Shown: piece after piece, positions 44,812 to 52,906 of the stretch
Position numbering within the stretch: position 1 is the first letter of the stretch
Layout: each line of letters begins with the position of its first letter
DNA from: Flavobacterium enshiense
GTDB taxonomy: Bacteria; Bacteroidota; Bacteroidia; Flavobacteriales; Flavobacteriaceae
NCBI RefSeq assembly: GCF_022836875.1
Contig: NZ_CP090376.1
Coordinates: 744,001-808,000 of the forward strand
Length of the DNA: 64,000 nt
Reading direction: 5' to 3'
The notes under the pieces: model-generated
What the model saw: the letters and a program-made list of their open reading frames with translations, nothing else
Told to the model about the DNA's origin: nothing
The model's database searches: none
Made by a program: the position numbers and the translations under genes

Positions 44812-45750
44812 TTATAATTCTTTAATCAGCACCCAAGCTTCTTTGTTGTGTGATTTTTGAATTTCTTTCATTTTGGTTTGTGCTTCTGTATAGCTGGAAT
44901 AGCTTCCATATAAAACAGGGAACAATCCAAATTGATTTTTCTCTAAACGAATTGGTTCAAAACCTAATGTTTTTATTTCATTAAAGATCTTGGTTGCATT
45001 TTGCTCATTACGGAACGAACCGGCTACAATATGATATGGTTTTTTAGTATTTTCGGAAACGTTCAGCGTAACAGCCGGCAGCGGATTTTCAATAAAGAAT
45101 GTTGCCTGTTGGATTTTGTTTTCCACTTTTTGCTGAACGGCTTTTTCAACCATCAGGCTATCGTTGGCAAACTCTTGCTCGTACTGGTATTTATAAGCGG
45201 CTCCTCCAGCGCCAAGAGTCATGACAATGGCTGCGGCATATTTCAGGAACGAATAATTTTTCTTTCTTTCCGGAGTGAAAACAATCGGAGCTTTCTCTTC
45301 TAAAGCTTCTACCTGCGCTTTTAAAACTTCACGTTGGATCGATGGAGTAACCACAGGGCTCAATCCAAAAGCATCTGCCAGATAATTTACAGAAGAGATA
45401 GGTTCAAAAACCCAATTCCATTCGGCGTTTACCGAAATTTCACCAATGTTTTTCAGTATCAGGTTTTCTCTTCGCTGCAATTGGTCTTTCCAAACGGCTA
45501 CCTCACTCTGTACTGCACTTACGGCTTCTTCATAGGAAATTTTTTCCTGTAATGAAACATGGTTTGCTAGCAGTCCGTCATTGTTTTTCAAATGCGGATT
45601 AAACGAAATAACCTTCTTCGGAGGAAAGAAAGTGTTCGCGTTTTCGTCAAGTTTTGCCGATTGGATTTCTGTTAGAAATGCACCGAAACCGGGCACAGTA
45701 ACACACTGGTAACGGTAGAGTAGGGCCGAGATGTAGTTTTCAATCTTCAT
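44812..45750 (-). CDS. HU-CCDC81 domain protein with transmembrane helix and SPOR domain
   Basis: This 312-residue protein joins two distant compartments. The N-terminus (about 1-115) matches the HU-CCDC81 bacterial domain: Y-I-S-A-L-L-Y-R-Y-Q-C-V-T-V-P-G-F-G-A-F, then I-S-F-N-P-H-L-K-N-N-D-G-L-L-A. One transmembrane helix lies at about 167-183 (Y-A-A-A-I-V-M-T-L-G-A). The C-terminus (about 235-312, Y-H-I-V-A-G-S-F-R-N-E-Q-N-A) is a SPOR domain, which binds denuded peptidoglycan at the septum. A link between the chromosome or cytoplasm and the division site is inferred. Confidence 0.9.
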   Translation of the reverse strand: MKIENYISALLYRYQCVTVPGFGAFLTEIQSAKLDENANTFFPPKKVISFNPHLKNNDGLLANHVSLQEKISYEEAVSAVQSEVAVWKDQLQRRENLILKNIGEISVNAEWNWVFEPISSVNYLADAFGLSPVVTPSIQREVLKAQVEALEEKAPIVFTPERKKNYSFLKYAAAIVMTLGAGGAAYKYQYEQEFANDSLMVEKAVQQKVENKIQQATFFIENPLPAVTLNVSENTKKPYHIVAGSFRNEQNATKIFNEIKTLGFEPIRLEKNQFGLFPVLYGSYSSYTEAQTKMKEIQKSHNKEAWVLIKEL

Positions 45751-45755
45751 ATCTA

Positions 45756-45763
45756 CAAATTTA
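45756..45763 (-). promoter_or_regulatory. -7 promoter element of HU-SPOR gene (TAAATTTG on minus strand)
   Basis: The plus strand reads CAAATTTA and lies only five bases from the ATG (45750). This predicts a leaderless or near-leaderless transcript, if it is the true promoter. Confidence 0.45.
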
Positions 45764-45829
45764 ATTATTCAATAAGCACAACCAAAAATTATCAACAAAT
45801 TTTATTAACAATCGCGTTTTTTGTTCTAA

Positions 45830-45965
45830 AGTTTTGGAAGCGAATGGCTTGGGTGTTTTTGGAGACCATTTTCCCGCTTTCCTTCCTCGCGAAGAAAAAT
45901 CGGGATCCATTCTCCCGATAGCTATCGAGACGGGGCTAAGGGAGTTGCTATTTTTTCTTTTGTAA
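45830..45965. repeat. Probable dispersed intergenic repeat with palindromic core
   Basis: The region before dprA is C/G-richer than its surroundings and holds the near-palindrome 45913-45930 around a perfect 12-bp core CGATAGCTATCG (45916-45927). Nearby, tcgggat and tcccgat form a second inverted pair. The composition resembles intergenic repeats I associate with Flavobacterium genomes. Confidence 0.5.
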
Positions 45966-46021
45966 TCTTTTTATTTCAATATTTAAAAAAAATGTTTTCC
46001 TTTGACGCTCATTTATACGCC

Positions 46022-47125
46022 ATGACAACATCTGATTTATATTACACACTCGCTTTGTTAAAAGTAGAAGGAGTTGGGGACATTGTCGCCAAAAAACTTA
46101 TTAACCATTGTGGCTCAGCCGAAAGGGTTTTTAAAACCAAAAAATCCCATCTTCTAGCCATCGATGGCGTTGGAGAAGTGCTTTTCAAAAATCTTCAGAA
46201 TACTTCCGTGTTCGATATGGCTCAATCCGAACTCCGATTCATCGAAAGGGAAAACATTGATTTTACGTTTTATCAGGAAACTCACTATCCTGAAAAACTC
46301 AAACATTGCATTGACAGTCCCGCGGTTTTGTTTCAATCTGGAAACATTGATCTGCAGAACCGGAAACTTATTTCCATTGTAGGCACCCGCCAAATTACCA
46401 GTTACGGAACCGATTTCACAAGAAAATTAATCGAAGATTTAGCGCCTTTAAATCCGGTCATTGTAAGTGGTTTTGCTTACGGTGTGGATATCGTCGCACA
46501 TCAGACGGCTATCGATTTCGGTTTACAGACCATCGGCGTATTGGCGCACGGACTGAATCAGATCTATCCTAAAATGCATAAAAAATATATCTGTAGAATG
46601 GAGCAAAATGGCGGATTTATTACTGAATTTTGGAGTTCTTCCAGTCCGGAAAGGGAAAATTTCATCAGGCGTAACCGCATAGTTGCCGGAATGACGGAAG
46701 CAACAATTGTGATAGAAAGTGCCGAAAAAGGAGGTTCCCTGATTACAGCAAACATTGCCAACGACTACAACCGGGATGTCTTTGCCGTCCCGGGACGAAG
46801 CAGCGATAAGTACAGTCAGGGATGCAACAATCTTATCAAAACGCAACGCGCACATCTGCTGACCTCCGCTGCTGATATCATTTATATGCTGAATTGGGAG
46901 CTAGAAGAAAAAAGCCGAAAACCTGTTCAGAAGCAACTGTTTGTTTCTTTGGAACCGGAGGAGCAAAAAGTGTACGACTATCTTCAAAAAAACGGAAAGG
47001 AATTATTGGACATCATCGCTTTGGAATGTGAGCAGCCGATTTTTAGGATTTCCTCACTGTTATTGAACATGGAACTCAAGGGGGTCATTCGCCCGCTTCC
47101 GGGCAAGCTTTTTGAAGCGGTATAA
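46022..47125 (+). CDS. dprA: DNA-processing protein DprA
   Basis: This 367-residue protein loads RecA onto incoming single-stranded DNA during natural transformation. The N-terminal helix-hairpin region holds A-L-L-K-V-E-G-V-G-D. The Rossmann core has S-I-V-G-T-R, S-G-F-A-Y-G-V-D and G-G-S-L-I-T-A-N-I-A, followed by F-A-V-P-G. The C-terminal winged-helix segment lies at about 300-367. An in-frame ATG at 45992 exists. The ATG at 46022 gives the usual flavobacterial N-terminus (M-T-T-S-D-L-Y-Y-T-L-A-L-L-K). Confidence 0.94.
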   Translation: MTTSDLYYTLALLKVEGVGDIVAKKLINHCGSAERVFKTKKSHLLAIDGVGEVLFKNLQNTSVFDMAQSELRFIERENIDFTFYQETHYPEKLKHCIDSPAVLFQSGNIDLQNRKLISIVGTRQITSYGTDFTRKLIEDLAPLNPVIVSGFAYGVDIVAHQTAIDFGLQTIGVLAHGLNQIYPKMHKKYICRMEQNGGFITEFWSSSSPERENFIRRNRIVAGMTEATIVIESAEKGGSLITANIANDYNRDVFAVPGRSSDKYSQGCNNLIKTQRAHLLTSAADIIYMLNWELEEKSRKPVQKQLFVSLEPEEQKVYDYLQKNGKELLDIIALECEQPIFRISSLLLNMELKGVIRPLPGKLFEAV

Positions 47126-47126
47126 A

Positions 47127-47150
47127 AAAAGCGACATGATTGTCGCTTTT
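47127..47150. terminator. Bidirectional terminator between dprA and trpS
   Basis: The stem aaaagcgaca / tgtcgctttt with the loop tgat lies between two convergent stop codons. Confidence 0.88.
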
Positions 47151-47154
47151 CTAT

Positions 47155-48126
47155 TTATTCAAATCCTAATTTTTCTCTGACTCTGGCCAAAACAGCATCC
47201 GCTATTTTATGCGCTTTTTCGGCACCCATTTTTAACAGGCGATCTACTTCTTCCAAGTTGTTTATGTAATGATTGTATTTGGTTCTTTCAGTTTCAAATT
47301 TGGATACAATCAGTTCGAACAGTTCCTGTTTTGCATGTCCGTAGCCGTAATTTCCGCCCAAATAATTGGCTCTCATTTTTTCGATTTGTTCAGGAGTAGC
47401 CAATAAACTGTAGATGGCAAAAGCATTACAAGTGTCCGGGTTTTTCGGATCTTCCAGCGACGTGCTGTCCGTTTGGATATTCATTACTTGTTTACGGAGC
47501 GCTTTATCGTCAAGGAAGATATTGATGAAATTATTTCGGGACTTACTCATTTTTTCTCCATCAGTTCCCGGAATGATCATCGTGCCCTCGTCGGTCTTCG
47601 CTTCTGGTAATACAAATGTTTCTCCCATCTGGAAATTGAAACGGGATGCTACATCGCGTGTGATTTCAACGTGTTGCAATTGATCTTTCCCTACCGGGAC
47701 AAATTCGGCATCATACAATAGAATGTCGGCTGCCATCAGCATTGGATAAGTGAATAAACCGGCATTCACATCCTCTAGGCGGTCGGCTTTGTCTTTAAAA
47801 GAATGGGCCAATGTCAGTCGCTGAAACGGAAAAAAACAACTCAAATACCATGATAATTCGGCAGTTTGCGGCACATCACTCTGACGGTAAAAAACCACTT
47901 TGTCAACATCTAAGCCACAAGCAAGCCATGCAGCTGCAGTACTGTAGGTGTTTTCACGTAACGTTTTTCCGTCTTTAATCTGGGTTACCGAATGGAAATC
48001 GGCAATAAAAAGAAACGGTTCGTTTTCGGGTTGATTTGCCATTTCGATAGCAGGCAAAATCGCGCCCAAAAGATTTCCCAAGTGTGGTGTTCCTGTACTT
48101 TGAACTCCGGTTAATATTTTTGCCAT
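47155..48126 (-). CDS. trpS: Tryptophanyl-tRNA synthetase
   Basis: This 323-residue class I synthetase has the HIGH-type motif T-P-H-L-G-N at residues 12-17 and the KMSKS loop K-M-S-K-S-R-N-N at about 191-198. Trp-pocket segments such as D-I-L-L-Y-D and V-P-V-G-K-D-Q-L-Q-H-V are present. Length is normal. It is transcribed alone from a promoter that overlaps the divergent plsC-like promoter region. Confidence 0.97.
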   Translation of the reverse strand: MAKILTGVQSTGTPHLGNLLGAILPAIEMANQPENEPFLFIADFHSVTQIKDGKTLRENTYSTAAAWLACGLDVDKVVFYRQSDVPQTAELSWYLSCFFPFQRLTLAHSFKDKADRLEDVNAGLFTYPMLMAADILLYDAEFVPVGKDQLQHVEITRDVASRFNFQMGETFVLPEAKTDEGTMIIPGTDGEKMSKSRNNFINIFLDDKALRKQVMNIQTDSTSLEDPKNPDTCNAFAIYSLLATPEQIEKMRANYLGGNYGYGHAKQELFELIVSKFETERTKYNHYINNLEEVDRLLKMGAEKAHKIADAVLARVREKLGFE

Positions 48127-48143
48127 TTGTAAAAAAATTTACG

Positions 48144-48151
48144 CAAAGGTA
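48144..48151 (-). promoter_or_regulatory. -7 promoter element of trpS (TACCTTTG on minus strand)
   Basis: The plus strand reads CAAAGGTA. A predicted leader of about 12 bases leads to the trpS ATG. Confidence 0.6.
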
Positions 48152-48157
48152 AGCGTT

Positions 48158-48191
48158 TTGCCAAAATGTTTGTCCTGAATTGTTACTTTTG
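48158..48191 (+). promoter_or_regulatory. Promoter of plsC-like gene (TTG, 23-base spacer, TACTTTTG)
   Basis: The TTG lies at 48158-48160 and TACTTTTG at 48184-48191. The -7 element ends five bases before the ATG, so the transcript may be almost leaderless. Confidence 0.5.
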
Positions 48192-48196
48192 ATACT

Positions 48197-48961
48197 ATGA
48201 AAATTTTCAAGATTGTTTTCTGGACACTTTGGCGTACTTGGTTTTACGTATTGGTTGTGGTACCAATCCTAGTGTTGTTTCCTTTACTGTTTTTATCAAT
48301 CCTTTCTGAAAGAACATATCCGCAGTTTTTTGTGCTGGCCCGAATTTGGGCAAGAATTATCTTTTACGGAATGGGGTTTCGTTATGAGGTCGAAGAAGAA
48401 TACAAAATGGAAGTCGGCAAAAGTTATGTGCTGGTGGCAAATCATACATCAATGATGGACATTATGCTTATGTTTCTTTTGGTGAAGAGACATCCGTTTG
48501 TTTTTGTTGGTAAGATGGAACTGGTCAATCTGCCTATTTTTGGGTTTTTCTACAAACGTACTTGTATTTTAGTGGATCGGAACAGTTTCAAAAGTCGTTT
48601 CGCTGTTTTTGAACGGGCACAGAAAAGAATCAATCAGGGTTTGAGCATCTGTATTTTTCCCGAAGGGGGCGTTCCGGAAGACGAGAGCATTATTTTAGAT
48701 GAGTTTAAGGACGGTGCTTTTCGTATCGCGATCGAGCACCAATTGTCTATTTTGCCAATGACTTTCGGCGGAACAAAAGAACATTTTTCATTCACTTTTT
48801 TCAGCGGTAGTCCCGGAAAAATGAGAATCAAAATCCATCAGCCAATCGAGACATCCGGTAAAACACTAAACCATAAAAAAGAACTCAAGGAAAAGGTACA
48901 TCATGTTATTTTAGAACAGCTTTTAAAATTTGAAAATAATAGAAATAAAAAAGCACTCTAA
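48197..48961 (+). CDS. 1-acyl-sn-glycerol-3-phosphate acyltransferase (PlsC family)
   Basis: This 254-residue membrane-associated acyltransferase has an N-terminal hydrophobic helix (about 12-35) and the catalytic H-x4-D in N-H-T-S-M-M-D at about 82-88. The substrate-binding F-P-E-G-G lies near 154-158. It converts lysophosphatidate to phosphatidate in phospholipid synthesis, or acylates a related lipid. It is monocistronic, followed at once by a terminator. Confidence 0.92.
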   Translation: MKIFKIVFWTLWRTWFYVLVVVPILVLFPLLFLSILSERTYPQFFVLARIWARIIFYGMGFRYEVEEEYKMEVGKSYVLVANHTSMMDIMLMFLLVKRHPFVFVGKMELVNLPIFGFFYKRTCILVDRNSFKSRFAVFERAQKRINQGLSICIFPEGGVPEDESIILDEFKDGAFRIAIEHQLSILPMTFGGTKEHFSFTFFSGSPGKMRIKIHQPIETSGKTLNHKKELKEKVHHVILEQLLKFENNRNKKAL

Positions 48962-48979
48962 CCCAAAAGAGTGCTTTTT
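48947..48979 (+). terminator. Rho-independent terminator overlapping the plsC stop
   Basis: The arms aaaaaagcactct and agagtgcttttt surround an eight-base loop that contains the end of the stop codon. T run on the right. Confidence 0.88.
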
Positions 48980-49007
48980 ACGTCACTTCCCACCACAGAA
49001 ATGACTA

Positions 49008-49039
49008 CTTAACTAAAACTTAACTAAAACTTAACTAAA
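49008..49039 (-). repeat. Short tandem repeat (CTTAACTAAAA, three copies)
   Basis: Two perfect 11-base copies and a third of 10 bases stand head to tail, followed by related CTAAC/TTAAC sequence up to the stop codon at 49051. It lies in the 3' untranslated region of the anti-sigma/barrel gene. Confidence 0.85.
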
Positions 49040-49050
49040 CTAACTTTAAC

Positions 49051-50835
49051 TTAAAAACGATAACTTATACCGCTGTAGATCCCCATAAAATAAGGCTTGA
49101 AATTTCCAGCGTTATTGTCGTATGTGTTGATCTGGTATTTTAGCATGGGTTCAACGTTTGCATGAAGATTTCTCATGAAACTGTAATGTAATCCCAATCC
49201 GATATTGGTACTGAAATGTAATTTGTTAAGATTGTTTGCTTCGCCAATAATAAGACTGGTGTCAGATGAAACTACCGAAACTTTGTTGTCATTCAGTAAA
49301 AAGGAGCTCACTCCTCCGATTACATCAATCCCAAATTTTCTATCTAAAATTTTATAAGTAAGTTCAACAGGAACTTCTACATAATTTATTTTGTGGTTTA
49401 AATTACCGCTGTAACGCGTCGTAACAATGCCGTTTTCGTCATGGGCAATGCTTTTCGGACTAGGGTTTTCAATAACAAGACCGGATCCGTTACCGTTTTC
49501 ATTTACATGTTCTAAACCGGAACCTTCAGAAGAGCGATAGTAGGTGATATCATTGGTGCTGTATTCAATATTGAGAACATTCACCCCTGTTCGTACGGAC
49601 CATTTTTTATTCAATTCGTATTTTAGTCCGGCACCATAACTCATGCTGGTTTGGTAGCTTTTGGAATTTTCATCGAATTTAGCATCCAAAGAAGATCTCG
49701 AACCATTCAGATTCATATAGATAGGTGAAAAATTGGTGCTTACGACCCATTTGGATTTTTTCTCTGTTTGGTCTTTGGAATCTTTTTCTTCCGTCTTTTT
49801 CTTAGTCTTCGCGCTTTCGGCAATTTTGTTTTGTTTTGCCGCCAGAGAATCTGATTTTATGATAGTATTTTCTTTAAAGCTGGTGCTTGATTTGCTGTCA
49901 ATTCCAGATTTAGCGTTGGTATTGGCAACCGCTACTTTTGTGTTCTCTTTTGTCTCCGCGGATAATGTTATTGCTGCAGTATTATAAGTTGCAGCTTCTT
50001 TCTTCTGAACGTATTTGGTGCCTGCTTCATAGGCCACTTTAGAAGTGTTGATGTAAGGGTCAAAATCAGCATCATTGTTATTTACATCATTTAAATCTGT
50101 TTCCTGTATACTGTTAACTTGAGAAGGATTTTCGTTAGCTGCAACCAAAATATTTTTCCCCTCCGGGTTAGTGATTGGGCCTTGCTTAATGACGTTGTGC
50201 TTATCTGTTGAACTTAATTTATGGTCCTTGTCAGTTGTGGCTTTTGATGTGTTCAAAGCTAAAGAAGAATTGGTACTGTTTTCTGATAAGGTTTCAGAAA
50301 CCGCAATTCTGTTTTTATCCGATTTATCTTTTGTTTTTGAACGAGAAGGATGTGCGCCATTTAATCGGTCATTTAGATAGAGGTCTTCGGAACCAACAGC
50401 GTTTTTGTTATTTCCATTGAAATGCGTTTTGTCTGAATCTTTAGAATTGGTAATACCGGCTTTCTCTTCATTATGAACAACAGTATTGTTTTTATTTGCA
50501 GTATTTTCGAATGAGTCGGATTTAACGATGGTGTTTTTAGAAATATTCCTTTTGGTTTCCGTATTGTTTCCAAGTGCTGATTTGTCGTCCGTTGCTTTGT
50601 CTGCAGTATTCATAATGCCGAAAGGTCCTGCAACAAAGGTTGTGGCAAGAGAAAACCCAATTAAAACGAAGGCGACATAACTGCATAATCTGATCCATGA
50701 TGAAAGAGGCTTGATTTCTTTTTTACCAGTATTGATGCTAGGCTGAATGTTCTCCCATACCCTATCGGAAGGAGTCACTTCAAAGTCCTTGAATTTTTCT
50801 TTAAAAAGGCGGTCTATGTTATTTAATTCGCTCAT
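49051..50835 (-). CDS. Predicted dual-membrane anti-sigma factor with outer-membrane barrel (Dma-like)
   Basis: This 594-residue protein has four parts. Residues 1-45 are a charged cytoplasmic helix (DRLFKEKFKDFEVTPSDRVW). One transmembrane helix spans about 47-69. A roughly 290-residue low-complexity linker rich in Asn, Lys, Ser, Thr and Asp runs to about 360. A C-terminal beta-barrel (about 362-594) ends S-G-I-S-Y-R-F. The layout equals the dual membrane-spanning anti-sigma factors I recall from Bacteroides thetaiotaomicron. Its start overlaps the sigma gene stop by four bases. It should hold the sigma factor at the inner membrane and sense the outer membrane, an inference from architecture. 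Confidence 0.75.
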   Translation of the reverse strand: MSELNNIDRLFKEKFKDFEVTPSDRVWENIQPSINTGKKEIKPLSSWIRLCSYVAFVLIGFSLATTFVAGPFGIMNTADKATDDKSALGNNTETKRNISKNTIVKSDSFENTANKNNTVVHNEEKAGITNSKDSDKTHFNGNNKNAVGSEDLYLNDRLNGAHPSRSKTKDKSDKNRIAVSETLSENSTNSSLALNTSKATTDKDHKLSSTDKHNVIKQGPITNPEGKNILVAANENPSQVNSIQETDLNDVNNNDADFDPYINTSKVAYEAGTKYVQKKEAATYNTAAITLSAETKENTKVAVANTNAKSGIDSKSSTSFKENTIIKSDSLAAKQNKIAESAKTKKKTEEKDSKDQTEKKSKWVVSTNFSPIYMNLNGSRSSLDAKFDENSKSYQTSMSYGAGLKYELNKKWSVRTGVNVLNIEYSTNDITYYRSSEGSGLEHVNENGNGSGLVIENPSPKSIAHDENGIVTTRYSGNLNHKINYVEVPVELTYKILDRKFGIDVIGGVSSFLLNDNKVSVVSSDTSLIIGEANNLNKLHFSTNIGLGLHYSFMRNLHANVEPMLKYQINTYDNNAGNFKPYFMGIYSGISYRF

Positions 50836-51377
50836 TTTATGAATGAGAATTTTTTATTTGCGTGATGCGATTCAATTTTGTCTTTTAAAATCATTCGGGC
50901 CCGGGCCAGATTGGATTTGGATGTTCCGACGGTTATCTTAAGCATTTCGGCTATCTCTTTGTGTGAATAATCGTCAACTACATATAGATTGAAAACAAGG
51001 CGGTATCGGTCAGGGAGCTTTTGGATTATGGAAACCAGAAAATCCATGGTGAGTGAATCTTCTTCTATCTCTACATCAGGTGAGTCAGGAATGTTCTCAT
51101 GTACAATTTCAAAAATGCCTTCTGTGCGGTATTTTTGCAAAATGTGATTGATCAGTACTCTTTTAGCCCAGCCTTCAAAAGAACCTTTAAATTCAAACTT
51201 GTTTATTTTTTCGAAAATCAATATAAATCCGTCTTGCAAATTATCTTCGGCTTCAGTGTAATTTCTGGAATATTTTAAACTGACACCAAACAGTTTGGGG
51301 GCAAGGAGTCTGTACAGCTGCTCTTGCGCGGCCGTATCCTTTTTTTGACAGTTATATATGATTTGTTCTAACCCCAA
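50832..51377 (-). CDS. ECF-type sigma-70 factor
   Basis: This 181-residue sigma factor has region 2 (K-L-F-G-V-S-L-K-Y-S-R-N-Y-T-E-A-E-D-N-L-Q-D) at about 28-49. Region 4 (R-Y-R-L-V-F-N-L-Y-V and Y-S-H-K-E-I-A-E-M-L-K-I-T-V) lies at about 125-160. It directs RNA polymerase to a stress or envelope regulon. The start codon is a TTG (51377), since no in-frame ATG precedes region 2. It lies 14 bases after the lipoprotein gene and overlaps the anti-sigma gene by four bases, the usual arrangement for a sigma/anti-sigma pair. Confidence 0.92.
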   Translation of the reverse strand: MGLEQIIYNCQKKDTAAQEQLYRLLAPKLFGVSLKYSRNYTEAEDNLQDGFILIFEKINKFEFKGSFEGWAKRVLINHILQKYRTEGIFEIVHENIPDSPDVEIEEDSLTMDFLVSIIQKLPDRYRLVFNLYVVDDYSHKEIAEMLKITVGTSKSNLARARMILKDKIESHHANKKFSFIK

Positions 51378-51391
51378 TGTGATACTGTAAT

Positions 51392-51808
51392 TTATTCGAC
51401 AAAAATGGTATAAGTCAAGAACAAATCGACCCCGTTACTGTTTTTTCCTTTCCAAAATTTTAATGTGCATTCTCCCGTTTGATCCGGATTAAATTTTAAA
51501 GTCTGCGTTGTCATATTTCCGTTTTGTAAGGAAGTACAACCTCCTTCAGAATCTTTGGAAACAATTGATTCAACTGCAATGGTTCTTATGGAACCGTCTT
51601 TTTCGAAATAAATTTTATTAAAAGAGTGACATTCCGTTGGTTGAAGGAATTTTATTTTGATATTGCTTTCTTTGTTAATTCTAAAAATAGTAGGCAAGTT
51701 CACTTCGCTCACCGGCAACAATTCATACGTTACAGTTTCTGTCTCCGACTCTTTACTGCAGGATAAATAAAGAAAAGGAATCAGAAGTAATAAAAAAATA
51801 TTTCTCAT
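51392..51808 (-). CDS. Hypothetical lipoprotein upstream of the sigma factor
   Basis: This 138-residue protein has a lipobox at Cys17 (F-L-Y-L-S-C-S-K-E). A small beta-rich domain follows with two further cysteines (near C-H-S-F and G-G-C-T, then E-C-T-L). I recognise no family, though the strand pattern could be a cupredoxin-like or Ig-like fold. It is on the same strand, 14 bases before the sigma gene, so it may be a sensor component or a target of the same regulon. It follows the recA terminator, so it starts its own transcript. Confidence 0.75.
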   Translation of the reverse strand: MRNIFLLLLIPFLYLSCSKESETETVTYELLPVSEVNLPTIFRINKESNIKIKFLQPTECHSFNKIYFEKDGSIRTIAVESIVSKDSEGGCTSLQNGNMTTQTLKFNPDQTGECTLKFWKGKNSNGVDLFLTYTIFVE

Positions 51809-51868
51809 TTAAAAGGTTGTTGTTGCTATTAAGATGAAATAGAGTCTAAAAGGTTGCGTGTGAAAAAC

Positions 51869-51897
51869 AAAAATCCCGAAAATTTTTCGGGATTTTT
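51869..51897 (-). terminator. recA terminator
   Basis: aaaaatcccgaaaa pairs with ttttcgggattttt with a very tight centre, immediately after the recA stop codon. Confidence 0.88.
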
Positions 51898-51901
51898 ATA
51901 T

Positions 51902-52906
51902 TTAGTTGTTGTTGATTTTGATCAACTCTTTAATTTTTTGCTCCAGTTCATCCATTAATTCCGGATTATCCTTAATTAAAGCTTTTACAGCATCACGTCC
52001 CTGACCCAATTTAGTGTCTCCATAACTGAACCATGAACCACTTTTCTTGATGATTTCAAATTCCACAGCCAAGTCTAAAACTTCTCCTGTTTTTGAAATA
52101 CCTTCACCATACATGATGTCGAATTCGGCCGTACGGAACGGTGGCGCAACTTTGTTTTTTACAATTTTCACTTTGGTGCGGTTCCCCAATACATTTTCCC
52201 CGTCTTTGATTTGGGTCGATTTACGGATGTCAATACGCACCGAAGCATAAAACTTCAAGGCATTACCTCCGGTAGTGGTTTCCGGATTTCCGAACATTAC
52301 CCCGATTTTTTCACGCAACTGGTTGATGAAGAAAACAGTACAATTCGTTTTGTTGATGGTACCTGTTAATTTTCGTAAGGCCTGTGACATCAAGCGGGCG
52401 TGTAGTCCCATTTTAGAATCACCCATTTCACCTTCGATTTCACTTTTTGGTGTTAAAGCGGCAACCGAGTCGATTACTACCAGATCAATAGCTCCCGAAC
52501 GGATTAGGTTTTCAGCAATTTCCAAAGCTTGTTCCCCGTTATCCGGTTGTGAAATGATCAGGTTGTCGATGTCTACTCCTAATTTCTGGGCATAAAAACG
52601 ATCGAAAGCGTGTTCCGCATCGATAAACGCGGCGATTCCTCCCGTTTTCTGAGCTTCAGCAATGGCGTGTAAGGTTAATGTTGTTTTACCTGAAGATTCC
52701 GGACCGTAAATTTCGATGATTCTTCCGCGCGGATATCCGTTTACCCCTAAGGCTAAATCCACACCAAGAGAACCGGATGAAATGGTTTCTACTTCTTCCA
52801 CTGCGGCATCTCCCAACTTCATTACGGTTCCTTTTCCGTAGGTTTTGTCCAACTTGTCTAAAGTTAATTGTAAGGCTTTTAATTTGGCTTCTTTCTCTGA
52901 ACTCAT
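51902..52906 (-). CDS. recA: Recombinase RecA
   Basis: This 334-residue recombinase has Walker [10 protein letters not shown] at residues 68-76. Walker B is V-V-I-D-S-V-A-A-L. The DNA-binding loop region has [21 protein letters not shown], and [10 protein letters not shown] follows. It forms filaments on single-stranded DNA for repair and for transformation, in which DprA (46022) would load it. No clear SOS-like operator is visible upstream. Confidence 0.99.
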   Translation of the reverse strand: MSSEKEAKLKALQLTLDKLDKTYGKGTVMKLGDAAVEEVETISSGSLGVDLALGVNGYPRGRIIEIYGPESSGKTTLTLHAIAEAQKTGGIAAFIDAEHAFDRFYAQKLGVDIDNLIISQPDNGEQALEIAENLIRSGAIDLVVIDSVAALTPKSEIEGEMGDSKMGLHARLMSQALRKLTGTINKTNCTVFFINQLREKIGVMFGNPETTTGGNALKFYASVRIDIRKSTQIKDGENVLGNRTKVKIVKNKVAPPFRTAEFDIMYGEGISKTGEVLDLAVEFEIIKKSGSWFSYGDTKLGQGRDAVKALIKDNPELMDELEQKIKELIKINNN

